Positions 17,627 to 24,690 of a DNA stretch of 64,000 bases are shown here, one piece after another. Made by a program: the position numbers and the translations under genes. Position 1 is the first letter of the stretch. The number at the start of each line of letters is the position of its first letter. The notes beneath the pieces were generated by a model. It saw nothing but the letters and a program-made list of their open reading frames with translations. It ran no database searches and was not told where the DNA came from. Source of the DNA: an uncultured Roseateles sp. (lineage in GTDB: Bacteria; Pseudomonadota; Gammaproteobacteria; Burkholderiales; Burkholderiaceae_C); the NCBI RefSeq assembly GCF_963422335.1, contig NZ_OY729424.1, forward strand, positions 5,084,001 to 5,148,000. Reading direction: 5' to 3'.

Positions 17627-17724
17627 AAATCGCGGCCAGCTTGTTGCGAGGCCGATTTGCCCAAAGCCACACGGCCGAAGTGGTGATCGCCGAGGTGCAT
17701 GCGTCGACTGAAAACCACAGGCGG

Positions 17725-18183
17725 TTAGAAGCTCTTTTCGATGCTGAAGTGGTAGGCCGTGGCTTGGTTGTATGCCTTGAACCTAGGCAAGACAGTCATC
17801 CTCAGACTTGTCTCCTCAGTCAAAGGAATCTTGACACTCGGGGCCAACATCAAGCTCAACTTGGTTCCTTTGACGGTGTTCGGATATCCAGACACAACAC
17901 CTACCGTCAAGCTCAATGTCTTCACCAATGGAAGACTTGTGGTGTCGTAGTCGAAGGTGTAGCCACCGTAGATGGATGTCCTTCTAAGACTGTTGCGGTA
18001 GATGCCGCCAGTCCATCCACCAGACCTCACATAAAGACCAGGGTTGACATTGTTGTAGTCACCTCTATCGTGGATGCTGCCCAAGTGCATTCCTATAGTC
18101 ATTGAGTCTTTGGACTCTTCATGTGCTTGAGCTGAAATGGCTGTTAAGACAATCAAACCTCCAATTAAATACTTGTTTATCAT
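17725..18183 (-). CDS. small exported beta-strand-rich protein, phage-type
   Basis: A 152-residue protein. A signal peptide (KYLIGGLIVLTAISAQA) is followed by alternating strand-like segments such as TIGMHLGSIHDR, NVNPGLYVRSGGWTGGIYRN and RTSIYGGYTFDYD, and a C-terminal HFSIEKSF with terminal Phe. That pattern fits a small outer-membrane or periplasmic beta-barrel, and resembles exported proteins of unknown function seen in phage genomes. Base composition is markedly AT-richer than the core genes. It is the last gene on its strand before the arm-site region. Function unknown. Confidence 0.72.
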   Translation of the reverse strand: MINKYLIGGLIVLTAISAQAHEESKDSMTIGMHLGSIHDRGDYNNVNPGLYVRSGGWTGGIYRNSLRRTSIYGGYTFDYDTTSLPLVKTLSLTVGVVSGYPNTVKGTKLSLMLAPSVKIPLTEETSLRMTVLPRFKAYNQATAYHFSIEKSF

Positions 18184-18250
18184 ACATTCTTTCTTCTTGT
18201 TGTCTATTTAATATATCAAACGATATGCAAATAGCAAGAGCAAGAATGCA

Positions 18251-18280
18251 AAAGGCCATCATTGCGATGGCCTTTATTGT
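18251..18280 (-). terminator. intrinsic terminator, probably bidirectional
   Basis: AAAGGCCATC-ATTGC-GATGGCCTTT is a perfect 10-bp stem with a 5-base loop, with T-rich flanks on both sides. It lies 13 bases beyond the stop of the minus-strand gene at 18293 and separates that pair from the exported-protein gene. Confidence 0.85.
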
Positions 18281-18292
18281 TTGCAATTTAAT

Positions 18293-18523
18293 TTAATCAG
18301 CGTTAGAGCTATCGTGAAGACTAGCCAGTTCAAAGGCGGCTTTGTTCTCCCTCGCTATCACCTCAACTCTAGACAAGAAGGAATGCCATCCCAACTCATC
18401 ATTGCGAACCTCATCAATCAACCTCTCAATTGCCATTAGACAACCTTGAGCGACGCCTTCAGGATTTCTCAAATAGGCAAGCGATTGATAGATTGTGAAT
18501 TGGTTGATTGGATGTTCGCTCAT
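18293..18523 (-). CDS. hypothetical protein, 76 aa
   Basis: A small acidic, mostly helical protein with no signal peptide or membrane segment (core LAYLRNPEGVAQGCLMAIER). Its ATG overlaps the stop of the preceding gene as ATGA at 18520-18523, so the two are co-translated. It lies within the low-GC block of the decayed element. I do not recognise a family. Confidence 0.65.
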   Translation of the reverse strand: MSEHPINQFTIYQSLAYLRNPEGVAQGCLMAIERLIDEVRNDELGWHSFLSRVEVIARENKAAFELASLHDSSNAD

Positions 18524-18918
18524 GCCAACCTCCCATTACCTGAAGTCTGATAGCGACAGTAGGCAGTCAGGTACTTTTGAAAAGCTGGATTGTCAAAGTC
18601 CAATGCCGATTGCTTGAGGATGCTGTAGAGCTTATCTATCGCTTGATGACATAGATTGTGGAAGTCCATGCTCAAGCTGTTCTCGACCAACTTTCTAGAC
18701 TTGAACTGATCATCAGTCATCGGAATGTACAGATTGGTCGCTTTCAATCCTCTGGACCTCCAATATTTTCCACTCACTGTCTCAATCTTGAAAAGATAGG
18801 ACAAAGCGAACTGCATCGCTCTGAGGTTTGAGCAGTTCAGTCTGATCGCGATGTCACGCAGCAAATTCGCGTGCTCCTCCGAAATCTTGAGGATGTGTTT
18901 CTTGTGTGGGTTTTTCAT
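18520..18918 (-). CDS. hypothetical protein, 132 aa, possible DNA-binding N-terminus
   Basis: A basic N-terminus (MKNPHKKHILKISEEHANLL) is followed by a helical stretch containing NCSNLRAMQFALSYLF. This could be a ribbon-helix-helix-like or other small DNA-binding fold, but the match is loose. The rest is helical with no recognised motif. It is the first gene of a two-gene operon with the 76-residue protein, and has GGGAGGTC-like purines (AGAAGGGAGGTC on its own strand) just before the ATG. Its promoter region and that of the exported protein both carry AATATATCAAA (18963-18973 and 18210-18220). Confidence 0.65.
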   Translation of the reverse strand: MKNPHKKHILKISEEHANLLRDIAIRLNCSNLRAMQFALSYLFKIETVSGKYWRSRGLKATNLYIPMTDDQFKSRKLVENSLSMDFHNLCHQAIDKLYSILKQSALDFDNPAFQKYLTAYCRYQTSGNGRLA

Positions 18919-19067
18919 GAAGACCTCCCTTCTTGCTATTCATTCTTATCCCTTACCAAATCAATATATCAAATAAACCAGGGAAATCAATCCTCCAGAG
19001 CGGATGACTTGATTTTTGATTGCCATTTGATAATCTGACTCCATAACTATTATTAGAAGGAGTCAAG

Positions 19068-19630
19068 ATGGCAATTACAAAGAAGATTCAGGAGAGAGAA
19101 GGAAAAGACCATCAGCAAATTTTGACTGATAGTGTCATTGCTCGTATGGAAGAAGCGAAGAAGCTGAATTGGTCAAAGCCTTGGATTACCTGCTCAGAGG
19201 CACCGTACAACCCAGTGACGGGTACTAGATACAAGGGCATTAACTTCGTGTCGTGTTTGTCTGCTGGGTTTGCAGATCCTCGCTTCTACACCTTCAACAA
19301 TGTACGGGAGGTAGCCCAGAAGACAGGAAACACGGTACACGTGAAGAAGGGAGCCAAAGGCATACCCATATTCAAGCGAATTGAATTCAATTACTTAGAA
19401 AAGAAGGAAGGCGAGGAGGAAGAGGAAGTTCGTTTATTTGTGAAGATGAAGTATGCAGGCATAGTCTTTAACGGATCACAGATTGAAGGGCTTGAAGCTT
19501 GGCAGAAACGCGAAAACAAGGTTGATGACTGTCAAGAAGCCGAACTCTTGTCTCTCGCTTTGCAGGAGAGAACTAACCTCATCGTTGAGCATTCAGAAGT
19601 GGGACGTGCCTACTATTCACAGAAGGGGCA
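19068..19630 (+). pseudogene. ArdC-like antirestriction protein, truncated after the ssDNA-binding domain
   Basis: A strong ribosome-binding site (AGAAGGAG) precedes the ATG. The first 190 or so codons encode the ArdC/TraC-type N-terminal single-stranded-DNA-binding domain: WSKPWITCSEAPYNPVTGTRYKGIN, FYTFNNVREVAQKTGN, HVKKGAKGIPIFKR, and YAGIVFNGSQIEGL. The homology continues to HSEVGRAYYSQKGHTV and then stops abruptly, just before the place where the family has its HExxH metallopeptidase domain. From about 19630 the frame merely reads the opposite strand of the neighbouring gene as far as 20330. The low-to-high G+C switch falls at the same point, marking a deletion or recombination joint. 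Confidence 0.82.
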
Positions 19631-20654
19631 CACGGTATGCCTTCAGGTACTCAGCGATGAAGCGGTCAAAGTGCTCCTTGCGGATCTCGCCTATGCGGGG
19701 AATTGCATCGAGGGCGAGAGAGAAGGCTTCGTGCTCTTGGTTGATGAGGCTGTAGAAGGTGCCTGCACCGATCATGCTGCCGAACCATTCAGAGTTCGGG
19801 ATGCTCTCGCTGACGAGGCCCGCGATGCCTCGGCGAGCATCGAAGGGGATGTCGTTGAAGTGCTCGTGCTCATCGAACTGCTCACGGACGGACTTGAGCA
19901 TGGCAAGCCGATCCTTGAAGCCGTGTGTCTTGTCCTGCTTGACCTTCGCGAGGTAGCTGGCCCAGTCCATCGGCATGACACTGGATTGCACGGCCGGCTT
20001 GCTGGTCTTGCGGTCGCCGTAGATGTCGGCAACCTTCTTCAGTTCGCGGCTCTTGAGCTTCCACAGCATACGGTAGTTGTCCGCCTCTTCTTGGCTGACG
20101 GTTTCCGCCTCATCCCAGTAGCCGCGAATGACAGCAGCAATCTCCTGCTTCAGCTCGGATTGGTCATCGTCGCTAGTGATGAGGACGGACAGCTCAGAGT
20201 TCTTCGACAGTGCCCCTACCGTCAGGTTAGGGCTGCCGACGATGCCGTCCTTTCCCTTCTTCTGCTTGATGATGTGCTCTGTCTTGTAGAAGTCCAACAG
20301 CCATTGCAATGTCTGGGCATCGGCCGTTGAATACTTCTTGGCTTCAAGACGAGCAGCTTTTTTCTCGGCATTGATATCCACACCATGCACGAGCTGGCTG
20401 AGCTTTTCTTGGGCCAGCTTGCGGGCCTGCTCGACCGTCAGTGCTCCGTACTTGCCAAGAGTGACTTTTTGTGGCGCACCGTTGTGAAGGCGCTTGTAGG
20501 CGATGAAGGTCTTGCTTGTCGCACCCACCCGAACAGCAAAGCCCTTCAGCTCCGTGTCGCCCACGATGTACTGCTTGCCGGCGATATGCGGCAAAGCGTC
20601 GATGACGGCCTTGGTAAGCTTCGTTTTTGAGGGCGGTTTGGGCTGTTCGCTCAT
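19617..20654 (-). pseudogene. chimera: integrase N-terminal domain fused to a phospholipase-D-like nuclease fragment
   Basis: An open 345-codon frame of two unrelated halves. Residues 1 to about 122 are the DUF4102 arm-binding N-terminus of a P4-type tyrosine integrase (LTKAVIDALPH, YIVGDTELKGFAVRVGATSK, VTLGKYGALTVEQARKLAQ, WLLDFYKTEHIIKQKKGKDG). The sequence then switches to GIVGSPNLTVGALSKNSELS, the second-HKD-like GS-N-A-N-E motif of phospholipase-D-family nucleases, and a helical C-terminal region. The R-H-R-Y catalytic domain of the integrase is absent, as is the first half of the nuclease. The last six codons come from the antisense of the truncated ArdC gene. It probably arose by deletions; whether the fusion is expressed is unknown. 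Confidence 0.8.
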
Positions 20655-20678
20655 GCTTTCTCCCGATTTCGGTCCGTA

Positions 20679-20800
20679 TTAGGTTACAGATCCTATCGAG
20701 GTTGCTAGGCTACGTATAGGCTACGTCCCAGCGGAAAGCATCGGCAAGCAACGGCAATGAGCCGCAACGAAAAATTATATAGATCAATAGGTTAGGCTAC
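20679..20800. repeat. TAGGCTAC repeats, right-end integrase arm-type sites
   Basis: TAGGCTAC occurs at 20706-20713, 20717-20724 and 20793-20800, with a variant TAGGTTAC at 20679-20686. They lie between the start of the integrase relic (20654) and the attR core (20831), the usual place for arm-type sites of a tRNA-integrating tyrosine recombinase. The 316-base stretch from 20655 to 20970 holds these sites, the attR core and a tRNA-type terminator, and no gene. Confidence 0.72.
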
Positions 20801-20830
20801 TTTTTACCCTTCCCGCCGGGCACACCTGCC

Positions 20831-20877
20831 GACTGTTAATCCGTAGGTCCCTGGTTCGAGCCCAGGTCGAGGAGCCA
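20831..20877. repeat. attR: 47-bp copy of the tRNA-Asn 3' half
   Basis: Runs from GACTGTTAATCCGTAGG to TCGAGGAGCCA. It is identical to 17075-17121 of the first tRNA-Asn and to 46558-46604, and differs at one base from 17251-17297. It covers the anticodon loop to the CCA end, the usual core for tRNA-targeting integrases. It is not itself a complete tRNA. Confidence 0.92.
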
Positions 20878-20885
20878 AATGATGA

Positions 20886-20919
20886 AGCCCTGCATGCTGA
20901 CGCGTGTGGGGCTTTTTTC
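20886..20919 (+). terminator. tRNA-Asn-type intrinsic terminator next to attR
   Basis: AAGCCC pairs with GGGGCTT around TGCATGCTGACGCGTGT, followed by TTTTTC. The same terminator follows the att copy at 46612-46646, so it is the original chromosomal terminator of the tRNA-Asn gene. Confidence 0.75.
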
Positions 20920-20970
20920 TTGGCGCCGAGCAGATCGACAACACCATCCATTCACCCGACCCAATAGCCC

Positions 20971-21360
20971 ATGAAGCCATTCATTCGACTCTTCTTCAGG
21001 ACCCTGCGCATCCTGCTCGGCCCCATCATGCTGCTGAAAGAGCGCCTGTCTCGCCCGGTAGCCCTGCAGCGCTCTGCCGAACAGCAGGCCGAAGTCGATC
21101 GCCAGTGCAATGGCCTGGCTCTCTATCAATTCAAGACCTGCCCGTTCTGCATCAAGGTTCGCCAGGAGATGCATCGCCTGTCACTGCCGATCATCCGGCT
21201 GGACGCTCAGCATGACGCCCAGAATCGCACAGCACTGCTGCAGGGCTCTGGAGCAACCAAGGTGCCCTGCCTGAAGATCACCAACGCCAATGGGTCCGTG
21301 CAGTGGTTGACTGAATCGGGCGCGATCATTGATCACTTGCGCGGGCGGTTTGCGGGGTGA
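20971..21360 (+). CDS. glutaredoxin-family protein, copy A
   Basis: A 129-residue protein. A basic, hydrophobic N-terminus (FIRLFFRTLRILLGPIMLL) may anchor it to the membrane. A glutaredoxin fold follows, with the active-site CPFC in YQFKTCPFCIKVRQEM near residue 57, the cis-Pro region TKVPCLKI, and a C-terminal helix. It is nearly identical to the copy at 46698, which lies next to the same tRNA remnant. This copy is probably part of the duplicated or imported flank of the island rather than island cargo. Likely a thiol-disulfide reductase; the partner is unknown. Confidence 0.9.
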   Translation: MKPFIRLFFRTLRILLGPIMLLKERLSRPVALQRSAEQQAEVDRQCNGLALYQFKTCPFCIKVRQEMHRLSLPIIRLDAQHDAQNRTALLQGSGATKVPCLKITNANGSVQWLTESGAIIDHLRGRFAG

Positions 21361-21387
21361 GCTGCGGCTTTACACGAGCCAGTTGGA

Positions 21388-21407
21388 GCCCTGCATGCTG
21401 ACGCGTG
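21388..21407. repeat. 20-bp third copy of the tRNA-terminator sequence
   Basis: GCCCTGCATGCTGACGCGTG is identical to 20887-20906 and 46614-46633. It lies just after glutaredoxin copy A and before the defence-like genes. It looks like the scar of a further recombination event at this locus. Confidence 0.6.
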
Positions 21408-21483
21408 AGTGGGTCTGGGCAATGCCTAATTACGCGTAAGCAGGTTCGCGTCAACAATGCGATGACTCATCCCGTGGAGTGCT

Positions 21484-22413
21484 ATGCCCGCAATCGCCGC
21501 CTCAGCCGCAGCATCGACGACAAGTTCGATGCCGATTTCTTACGCAGCAACCGCTTCGTCTGCAGTAGCGGCGCCATTTCCCGCAGCCTCAGTTTCTGCT
21601 GCAGGCGCGGCGTCGCCGTTCAGCCCATTCACGCCAGACGCGTTTGCTAACGGTTTCTCAACACTAGTTGGCGCACTCCTCGGCGCGATGCTGGCGTTTG
21701 TACTTCAGTACTGGTTCACACGGTACCAAGAAACGAAAGCTGGTCGGGCATCGGCACACAAGATCCTGTTCTTTGTCTTCCAGCAGATCAATACGATCTT
21801 GATGATCCAGCGCGACTTCGTTCAGCCTCGCCTGAAGGACCCACTCCGTTTCATCTCGATCAGCGCCACACTCGATTTCGAGCCGGAGAAGGATGTTGTC
21901 GATTTCAGCGTGTTTGCTTTCATGATGGAGAACACGAAAAGCAGAGCCATCCTCTATGACCTTTGGCTCGCGCAACAAAGCTACGTTGAAGCCCTTCGCG
22001 CGTGGAACATGCGATCTCAGTTCCACAACAAAGAGGTCCAGCACAGACTGGCGGAATCAATCGAGAACGGGTCAATGGTGTCGATCAGTGAGATCGAATC
22101 GGCCTTAGGCGTACGGGTATTCGACACAATCACCAATGCGACGGACGCGGTTCTTGGGTCATTGAAGAGCGCTTTCGTAAAACTCAACGACGTAAACGTC
22201 CGATTGCGTGCATACATCGTCGAGCACTTCAAGAGCGAGGACTTCACGCGCTTCGAACTGCCTGAACTTTGGGACATCATGGACAACGATGGTCCGCGCC
22301 CGATGCCATTGAATCCTCGAGCCCCTGACCGCGCATACAGACCTAAGGCGTTTTACAAAGGCGATGGGACCATGACTATCAAGTTTTCGACCCCGCTGCT
22401 AAAACGGACCTAA
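21484..22413 (+). CDS. single-pass membrane protein of unknown function
   Basis: A 309-residue protein with GGAG before the ATG. The first 55 residues are Ala/Ser/Pro-rich and probably disordered or periplasmic. They are followed by one membrane segment (FSTLVGALLGAMLAFVLQYWF) and a large soluble helical region beginning RYQETKAGRASAHKILFFVF. I do not recognise the family. Similar one-helix proteins with long cytoplasmic helical domains are common in defence-rich regions. It is the first of a series of co-oriented accessory genes. Codon use is less GC-biased than in the core genes. Confidence 0.75.
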   Translation: MPAIAASAAASTTSSMPISYAATASSAVAAPFPAASVSAAGAASPFSPFTPDAFANGFSTLVGALLGAMLAFVLQYWFTRYQETKAGRASAHKILFFVFQQINTILMIQRDFVQPRLKDPLRFISISATLDFEPEKDVVDFSVFAFMMENTKSRAILYDLWLAQQSYVEALRAWNMRSQFHNKEVQHRLAESIENGSMVSISEIESALGVRVFDTITNATDAVLGSLKSAFVKLNDVNVRLRAYIVEHFKSEDFTRFELPELWDIMDNDGPRPMPLNPRAPDRAYRPKAFYKGDGTMTIKFSTPLLKRT

Positions 22414-22438
22414 CCACCGCCCAGCGCAAACGCCGAAC

Positions 22439-23230
22439 ATGCACTCCATGAAATTTGATGAACTACGCGCCCTGATCGAACTCCATTGTGCCGACCTGCT
22501 GGACAAGCCCGGCGAGGTCTACTTCGGAAGCCTCGATGCGTTGAGCCACCCCAATGGCTTAGCAATTATTGGCCTAAACCCAGGCGGCAGTGAATTGCCA
22601 TCAATGCGCGAAAACCTCGACCGCTATTCGCAGGAAGGGCGCCAGAGGTTCAGCGGCTATCTAGACACCTGTTGGCACGAACCATTCTTTTCCAGATACG
22701 AGACATGTTCAAAATGCGAATCGAGCCTGGTCAAGTCCAAGAAAGTGCATCAACAGCGGCACCAAAGGACGGTGGATCACATTGCGACCGAGTTGGACAT
22801 TGACCTTCGCGAAACGTTGGCTCTGAACGCGATCTGGCTTCAAACCCCGAACACCGACTCCCTGAGGCAGTTGCTAGCTCAGTTGCAACTGCCGAAAATG
22901 GAATCGCTGTTCCAAGCCAAATTCTTTCCGGTGATAGACGAGTTGCTGGACCGCTGCAAAGTCCGATTGGTCCTTTGCCTAGGTAACGGAGCTACCGAAA
23001 GCTCCTTCAACTTCTTTCGCGAGGCGCTTGGCGTGTCCAGAACTGACGTTGTACACGTCAGCGACGACTACCGAGACGGCCGCTATTTCGTGCATGACCG
23101 CAACGGCCAACGCAGAATCTACTTCGGCATTGCACACCCCAGTTTGCATTCGACTCGCCCAGCCGGCTTGGCAAGACTACGAGATCTGTGGGCCACCACT
23201 ACCAAGGCAACTGGCGACGCCGCTCTCTAA
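22439..23230 (+). CDS. uracil-DNA-glycosylase-like superfamily protein
   Basis: A 263-residue soluble protein. Near residue 42 it has LAIIGLNPGGSE, resembling motif A (G-x-N-P-G) of the SMUG/MUG branch of the uracil-DNA glycosylase superfamily. Near residue 228 it has FGIAHPSLHSTRPA, matching the H-P-S motif B. A conserved core strand LVLCLGNGATESSF lies between. An insert around residue 90 carries CSKC followed by a His-rich stretch (KKVHQQRHQR), which might bind metal. The start may be 22439 or the Met three codons on. In this setting a DNA-modifying or defence role is possible; the substrate is unknown. Confidence 0.7.
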   Translation: MHSMKFDELRALIELHCADLLDKPGEVYFGSLDALSHPNGLAIIGLNPGGSELPSMRENLDRYSQEGRQRFSGYLDTCWHEPFFSRYETCSKCESSLVKSKKVHQQRHQRTVDHIATELDIDLRETLALNAIWLQTPNTDSLRQLLAQLQLPKMESLFQAKFFPVIDELLDRCKVRLVLCLGNGATESSFNFFREALGVSRTDVVHVSDDYRDGRYFVHDRNGQRRIYFGIAHPSLHSTRPAGLARLRDLWATTTKATGDAAL

Positions 23231-23282
23231 GCCGCCCTGGTTCAAGCTCAGGTCAAGGTGCACCCAGGGCCGCTAGCGACAG

Positions 23283-23375
23283 CCCCCTCGCCGTGGCCCA
23301 GAACCGCCGCCTGTGGGCCGACTTCGGGGCGAGGCATGGCTACCCCCAACCGGGCCTCTGGCTGGCTCGCTATGG
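23283..23375. repeat. R1 intergenic repeat, copy a (93 bp)
   Basis: The block begins CCCCCTCGCCGTGGCCCAGA and ends GGCTGGCTCGCTATGG. It is about 98% identical to 24349-24440 (one substitution, one base shorter). The same orientation and spacing of end blocks are found again at 40067-40157. The two close copies flank the HNH gene as direct repeats. Nothing coding is supported in it. Confidence 0.88.
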
Positions 23376-23495
23376 TGCACTTTGGCGGGGTGCGACGGTG
23401 TGGGCTGCCAGAGCGCATTGCGTCAAGTGATGTTGCTAGAAATTCAGCCATCTGCTATCACCAAGGCCCGCATCGCCGGTTAACTAGCACTCCAC

Positions 23496-24248
23496 ATGAC
23501 TACTGTCGTTCTCACCATCTCGTGGGAGCGCGCCGAAGAGCGCGTTCGAGTAAATCTTGAAGCTCTGAAGGATGGCGTCGCCGCCCTTCGAACCACTGAA
23601 AAATGGATGGACCATAGAAAAACCGTCACCTACGAGCCCCGTGCTCGATACTCCAAGACCCGCAACGGGCGTCACATTCTCAATCTGACCTATTTGGAAA
23701 CGGACCACCCAGAGCTCCGCGGCAAAGGCGTGATCTGGGGCGCTTCCAAAATCTCCATAGCGGCTGACCTAACGTCCGCAAGCGTCAACTGGACGTCTTC
23801 TCCCCCGGATGAGCATACCGATGGTCAAGCGAACTGCTCCATCAGTATCGAACCGGACGACCGGAATGAAGAGCGCGAATGGGTCTCTCGAATCAAACGG
23901 CGGCAGCAGGAATTCAAGGCGACACTGGTTCGCTGCGGTGCCACCTGCGAAATAACGAAGGAACCATTGACCGCAGTCTTGGAAGCCGCTCATATCCGGG
24001 ATGTAAACGACGGGGGCCAAGACATCCCTGAAAATGGCATTTTGCTGCGGGCCGACCTTCACACGCTGTTCGACGCGGGCTACTTCTCGATCGAGCGCGA
24101 CGGAACGTTGCGCCTTCACCCTGATCTGTCTGCCTCCTACCGCGACCTTCTGGCGAACGCCAGCATCTCCCCTGCAGCGCTCAAACGGATCGCGGACCAC
24201 TTGGCACAGCGAAAACCGCGAGACGCTGCCTCAGGCACCAACGATTGA
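23496..24248 (+). CDS. HNH endonuclease-domain protein
   Basis: A 250-residue protein. The N-terminal 140 residues are mixed alpha-beta without a recognised fold. The C-terminal half carries an HNH nuclease core of the HNH_2 style: CEITKEPLTAVLEAAHIRDV, followed by ENGILLRADLHTLFDAGYFS, providing the A-H-I, N and H-x-x-F-D elements. Such proteins act as restriction or DNA-damaging nucleases in defence clusters. It is a stand-alone gene flanked by direct repeats R1a and R1b, as though it were a discrete cassette. No methyltransferase lies beside it. Confidence 0.85.
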   Translation: MTTVVLTISWERAEERVRVNLEALKDGVAALRTTEKWMDHRKTVTYEPRARYSKTRNGRHILNLTYLETDHPELRGKGVIWGASKISIAADLTSASVNWTSSPPDEHTDGQANCSISIEPDDRNEEREWVSRIKRRQQEFKATLVRCGATCEITKEPLTAVLEAAHIRDVNDGGQDIPENGILLRADLHTLFDAGYFSIERDGTLRLHPDLSASYRDLLANASISPAALKRIADHLAQRKPRDAASGTND

Positions 24249-24348
24249 GCGGCACTCCCCACGCTCAGTTCCAGGGCCCAGCCACCAAGCGTGGGGAGCA
24301 AGTACCCTGGGCGGAAACAACCAATCTCGTCAGGAACGCCAGCGCCAA

Positions 24349-24440
24349 CCCCCTCACCGTGGCCCAGAACCGCCGCCTGTGGCCGACTTCGGGGCGAGGC
24401 ATGGCTACCCCCAACCGGGCCTCTGGCTGGCTCGCTATGG
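24349..24440. repeat. R1 intergenic repeat, copy b (92 bp)
   Basis: Direct repeat of 23283-23375, with one G-to-A change near its start and one missing G. It lies 100 bases downstream of the HNH gene. The 442-base stretch from 24249 to 24690 holds only this repeat and the R2 leader element. Confidence 0.88.
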
Positions 24441-24581
24441 GGCGCTATGGGATGGCTCGGAGGGTAGAGATTCCGGGGGAAATTCGTTACACCCGAAATG
24501 CGCAGTGCGCAAGCTCCTAGTTTCCCCCCCGTGCGCGCAGTTACAAAAAGTGCGACAAAGGATCACAGGCACCGGGAACCG

Positions 24582-24673
24582 CAGGTGCCGCCCCCGAGCA
24601 AGAGGGAAGCTCTGTCACTTGCGCTAGTTGTCCGAAATTGGCGTAGCGCTCTCGAAAGCACATTAGCCTTCAA
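24582..24673 (+). promoter_or_regulatory. R2 leader repeat, copy a, upstream of the YLATT-like gene
   Basis: A stretch of about 92 bp, from CAGGTGCCGCCCCCGAGCAA to AGCCTTCAA, shares an ordered set of blocks with 25517-25611. These are CAGGTGCCGC, GAGCAA, TCTGTCA, TTGCGC, CCGA and GCGCT. It ends 17 bases before the ATG at 24691, so it probably holds the promoter or a regulatory leader. The paired copy precedes the AbiJ-like gene. Confidence 0.65.
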
Positions 24674-24690
24674 TACGCCCAGGATCCCTC

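Larger units (their letters stand above)
17298..20830. mobile_element. decayed integrative element inserted at tRNA-Asn
   Basis: The segment lies between the regenerated tRNA-Asn (attL) and a 47-bp copy of the tRNA 3' end (attR, 20831-20877). Copies of TAGGCTAC cluster just inside both ends, as integrase arm sites do. Contents are a small phage-type exported protein, two unknown genes, a truncated ArdC gene and an integrase relic fused to a nuclease fragment. The block from about 17640 to 19625 is clearly poorer in G+C than its surroundings, while 19640-20880 is richer, so it is a mosaic. No intact recombinase remains inside it. Confidence 0.8.
20831..21353 (+). repeat. 523-bp direct repeat, copy A (att core plus glutaredoxin gene)
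   Basis: The segment matches 46558-47080 along its whole length with no gaps and, by eye, about 14 substitutions (roughly 97% identical). It includes the tRNA 3' end, the tRNA terminator and almost the entire glutaredoxin gene. The two copies bracket about 25.7 kb of accessory DNA. The divergence is too high for a very recent duplication. Confidence 0.93.

Noticed and set aside
19630..20330. Extension of the ArdC frame to 420 codons
   Set aside because: Beyond about 19630 the frame only reads the complement of the nuclease/integrase chimera and loses all similarity to ArdC.
20831..20877. Possible tRNA gene at attR (and at 46558)
   Set aside because: Only the anticodon-to-3' half is present; the D arm and 5' acceptor strand are missing, so it is an attachment remnant and not a tRNA.
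23283..24440. R1 repeats as a CRISPR array or integron attC sites
   Set aside because: Only two close copies of 93 bp, separated by a whole gene; no spacer-sized intervals and no attC-type R' and R'' core boxes (GTTRRRY and RYYYAAC) that I can find.
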